Positions 63,001-64,000 of a DNA stretch of 64,000 nt are shown piece after piece. The stretch lies in assembly GCA_021234155.1 (NCBI GenBank), contig JAJEKV010000036.1:9005426-9069425 (forward strand). Reading direction: 5' to 3'. The position numbers and the translations under genes were made by a program. The stretch is from Isoetes taiwanensis. Taxonomy: Eukaryota; Streptophyta; Lycopodiopsida; Isoetales; Isoetaceae. Numbering within the stretch: position 1 is the stretch's first letter; each line of letters opens with the position of its first letter. The notes beneath the pieces are model-generated. The model saw only the letters and a program-made list of their open reading frames with translations, had not been told where the DNA came from and ran no database searches.

Positions 63001-64000
63001 TAGGGGAGCGCCGCCAGAAGGGTTGCCGGGAACTTTTTGGATCCCGCCTCCCGGGTCCCGGACTCTCCCCCAAAAATCTTGTGAGGGATCCCCTTTATTT
63101 TCAAGGTCCTGGCCTCGCTTGACTTGGGGAAGGGTGCGCCGGTTGTTCCGCGCAACGGGCTGCCCCGGACCGCTCTAATGTTAACCCTTTGACCTAGACC
63201 TTCTCCTAAAATTCAAAAATTGGGCCGTGTCCGAGATGAATTAGGGATCCAGCGGGCAAAACCGAATTTATTTTCGTGCAATGCATTAATTGCGCATTTC
63301 ATTTAATGTCTTGCCATCGCAAAAGCCCCGAACTTCTACTTGCCACATCGGGAGGAGGAAAGGCCCAAACTCCGGCCCGCCGGTTCCCCTTGCCCGTATT
63401 CTCGCCGTTGCCGCCGCCAGGTCCAAGTGCAACCGGGGCGGGGCCTCGCCCCCAAAACGTAAACCCTTCTAGAGCCCCCGCAACCCACGGGGTTTACGCT
63501 TTGAGGCCCTCTCCTGTCGATTCGGCGACCTTGCGCCGCGGTCTTGAAGTGGGGTTGGGGTGACGGCGGAGCCTTGAGACCTAAAATCCTCCTGAGGCTG
63601 CTTGCCCCCAAATTTCTCTCCCCAAGGCCCTGGGACGGGGCGGGGCGACCTCCGCCTCCTGGACCGCTGACCGACTCTGCCAATGGACTCAGAACGTCGA
63701 CATTGCCCTGGGGACCAAGTTCCGTGGCCAGAAGACCACCCGAACTCCAAGAAGCGCCAAAGTAGCTCACTTCCATCACACTCGTAGTCAATTGGCCTAG
63801 GATGTGCATGCGATATACCGTCGGGAGGGCGTGAGTGTTTCCTTCTTTCGCAAAACCGACCGTGTAACTTGCTCCCTAGGGTAATTTCGCCATTCCGGAC
63901 GATTTGGCAGGGTCTATTTGCCATTCCGGAGCATCCCCGGGTCCCGAACGACAAAACAATGTGCGGTTTCTACAAGGCCGACATCAGGACGCCCCGCGGT
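60010..64000. repeat. GC-rich higher-order tandem repeat, ~1.1-kb unit
   Basis: GAATTAGGGATCC recurs at 60108, 62136 and 63238. CCAAAACGTAAACCC recurs at about 60333, 60631, 60937, 61261, 62352 and 63452. The last spacings (1091, 1100) define a ~1.1-kb unit. The first three (298, 306, 324) are a sub-unit repeated by omission of ~780 bases. Shared blocks include GTAGCTCACTTCCATCACAC, GGTAATTTCGCCATTCC, CTTCCCCAAGAGGGGCCCC-like stretches and CTCTAATGCTAACCCTTTGACC. Units differ by many small indels in GC-rich runs. Long frames on both strands follow the repeat and show no domain. The array runs off the window end. An rDNA spacer or a degenerate satellite are possibilities. Confidence 0.85.

Noticed and set aside
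61692-63954. Open frames up to 161 codons on both strands in the GC-rich array
   Set aside because: They recur with the tandem unit, shift frame between copies and show no domain. GC-rich sequence has few stop codons by chance.

Overview
The window reads as nuclear DNA from a land plant, probably a non-flowering one such as a fern, lycophyte, bryophyte or gymnosperm. The evidence is: spliced genes with GT-AG introns; an intact plant-type receptor kinase; chromodomain Ty3/gypsy, Ty1/copia, CACTA and PIF/Harbinger-like elements; and plant telomere-type TTTAGGG/CCCTAAA motifs inside satellites. A large spliced transposase-like gene is of a kind I associate with non-flowering plants. No bacterial or organellar features were seen. 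Host genes are few: nearly all of the window is nested, mostly decayed transposons and tandem repeats.

Layout. 0.7-11.7 kb: broken chromovirus-type material. It holds a degenerate histone-H3-like pseudogene just after a primer-binding-site-like motif, decayed gag and protease on +, and RNase H, integrase and chromodomain plus a 1.5 kb LTR on -. 13.1-20.3 kb: two convergent spliced genes. One encodes a RING-like/acidic/FCP1-type phosphatase-like protein (+). The other is a 921-codon transposase-like gene (-) whose five exons join in frame but carry two nonsense codons. 20.5-24.9 kb: a copia fragment, paired hairpins, an intact 369-aa histone-H3-like ORF with a very long tail, then a primer binding site and a 1.6 kb LTR on the same strand. 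25.0-27.9 kb: pieces of a second RING/FCP1-like locus. 29.5-32.7 kb: a small copia deletion derivative with both LTRs and a 5-bp target duplication. 34.4-35.5 kb: a PIF/Harbinger-like element immediately upstream of the one clearly intact host-type gene, a lectin-RLK-class kinase without ectodomain (35.7-37.0 kb). 37.3-42.9 kb: a ~668-bp satellite. 42.9-49.6 kb: a chromovirus with a complete 3' LTR, which also serves as the upstream LTR of a second internal region (49.6-51.1 kb). That region is cut by a CACTA element (51.1 to about 58.9 kb). 60.0-64.0 kb: a GC-rich higher-order tandem repeat.

Most notable signal. An H3 protein begins with a perfect H3 tail start (ARTKQTARK) and ends with a near-canonical H3 histone fold. 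Between them lie about 265 residues of acidic, basic, aromatic and proline-rich sequence. A second full-length but decayed copy of the same unusual architecture lies 20 kb away. Both copies start shortly downstream of a tRNA-Met-type primer binding site, and one lies directly inside an LTR/PBS boundary on the same strand. The most economical reading is that a Ty3/gypsy lineage carries a histone H3 variant as an extra ORF between the 5' LTR and gag. That linkage is inference; the H3 identity is read directly from the sequence.
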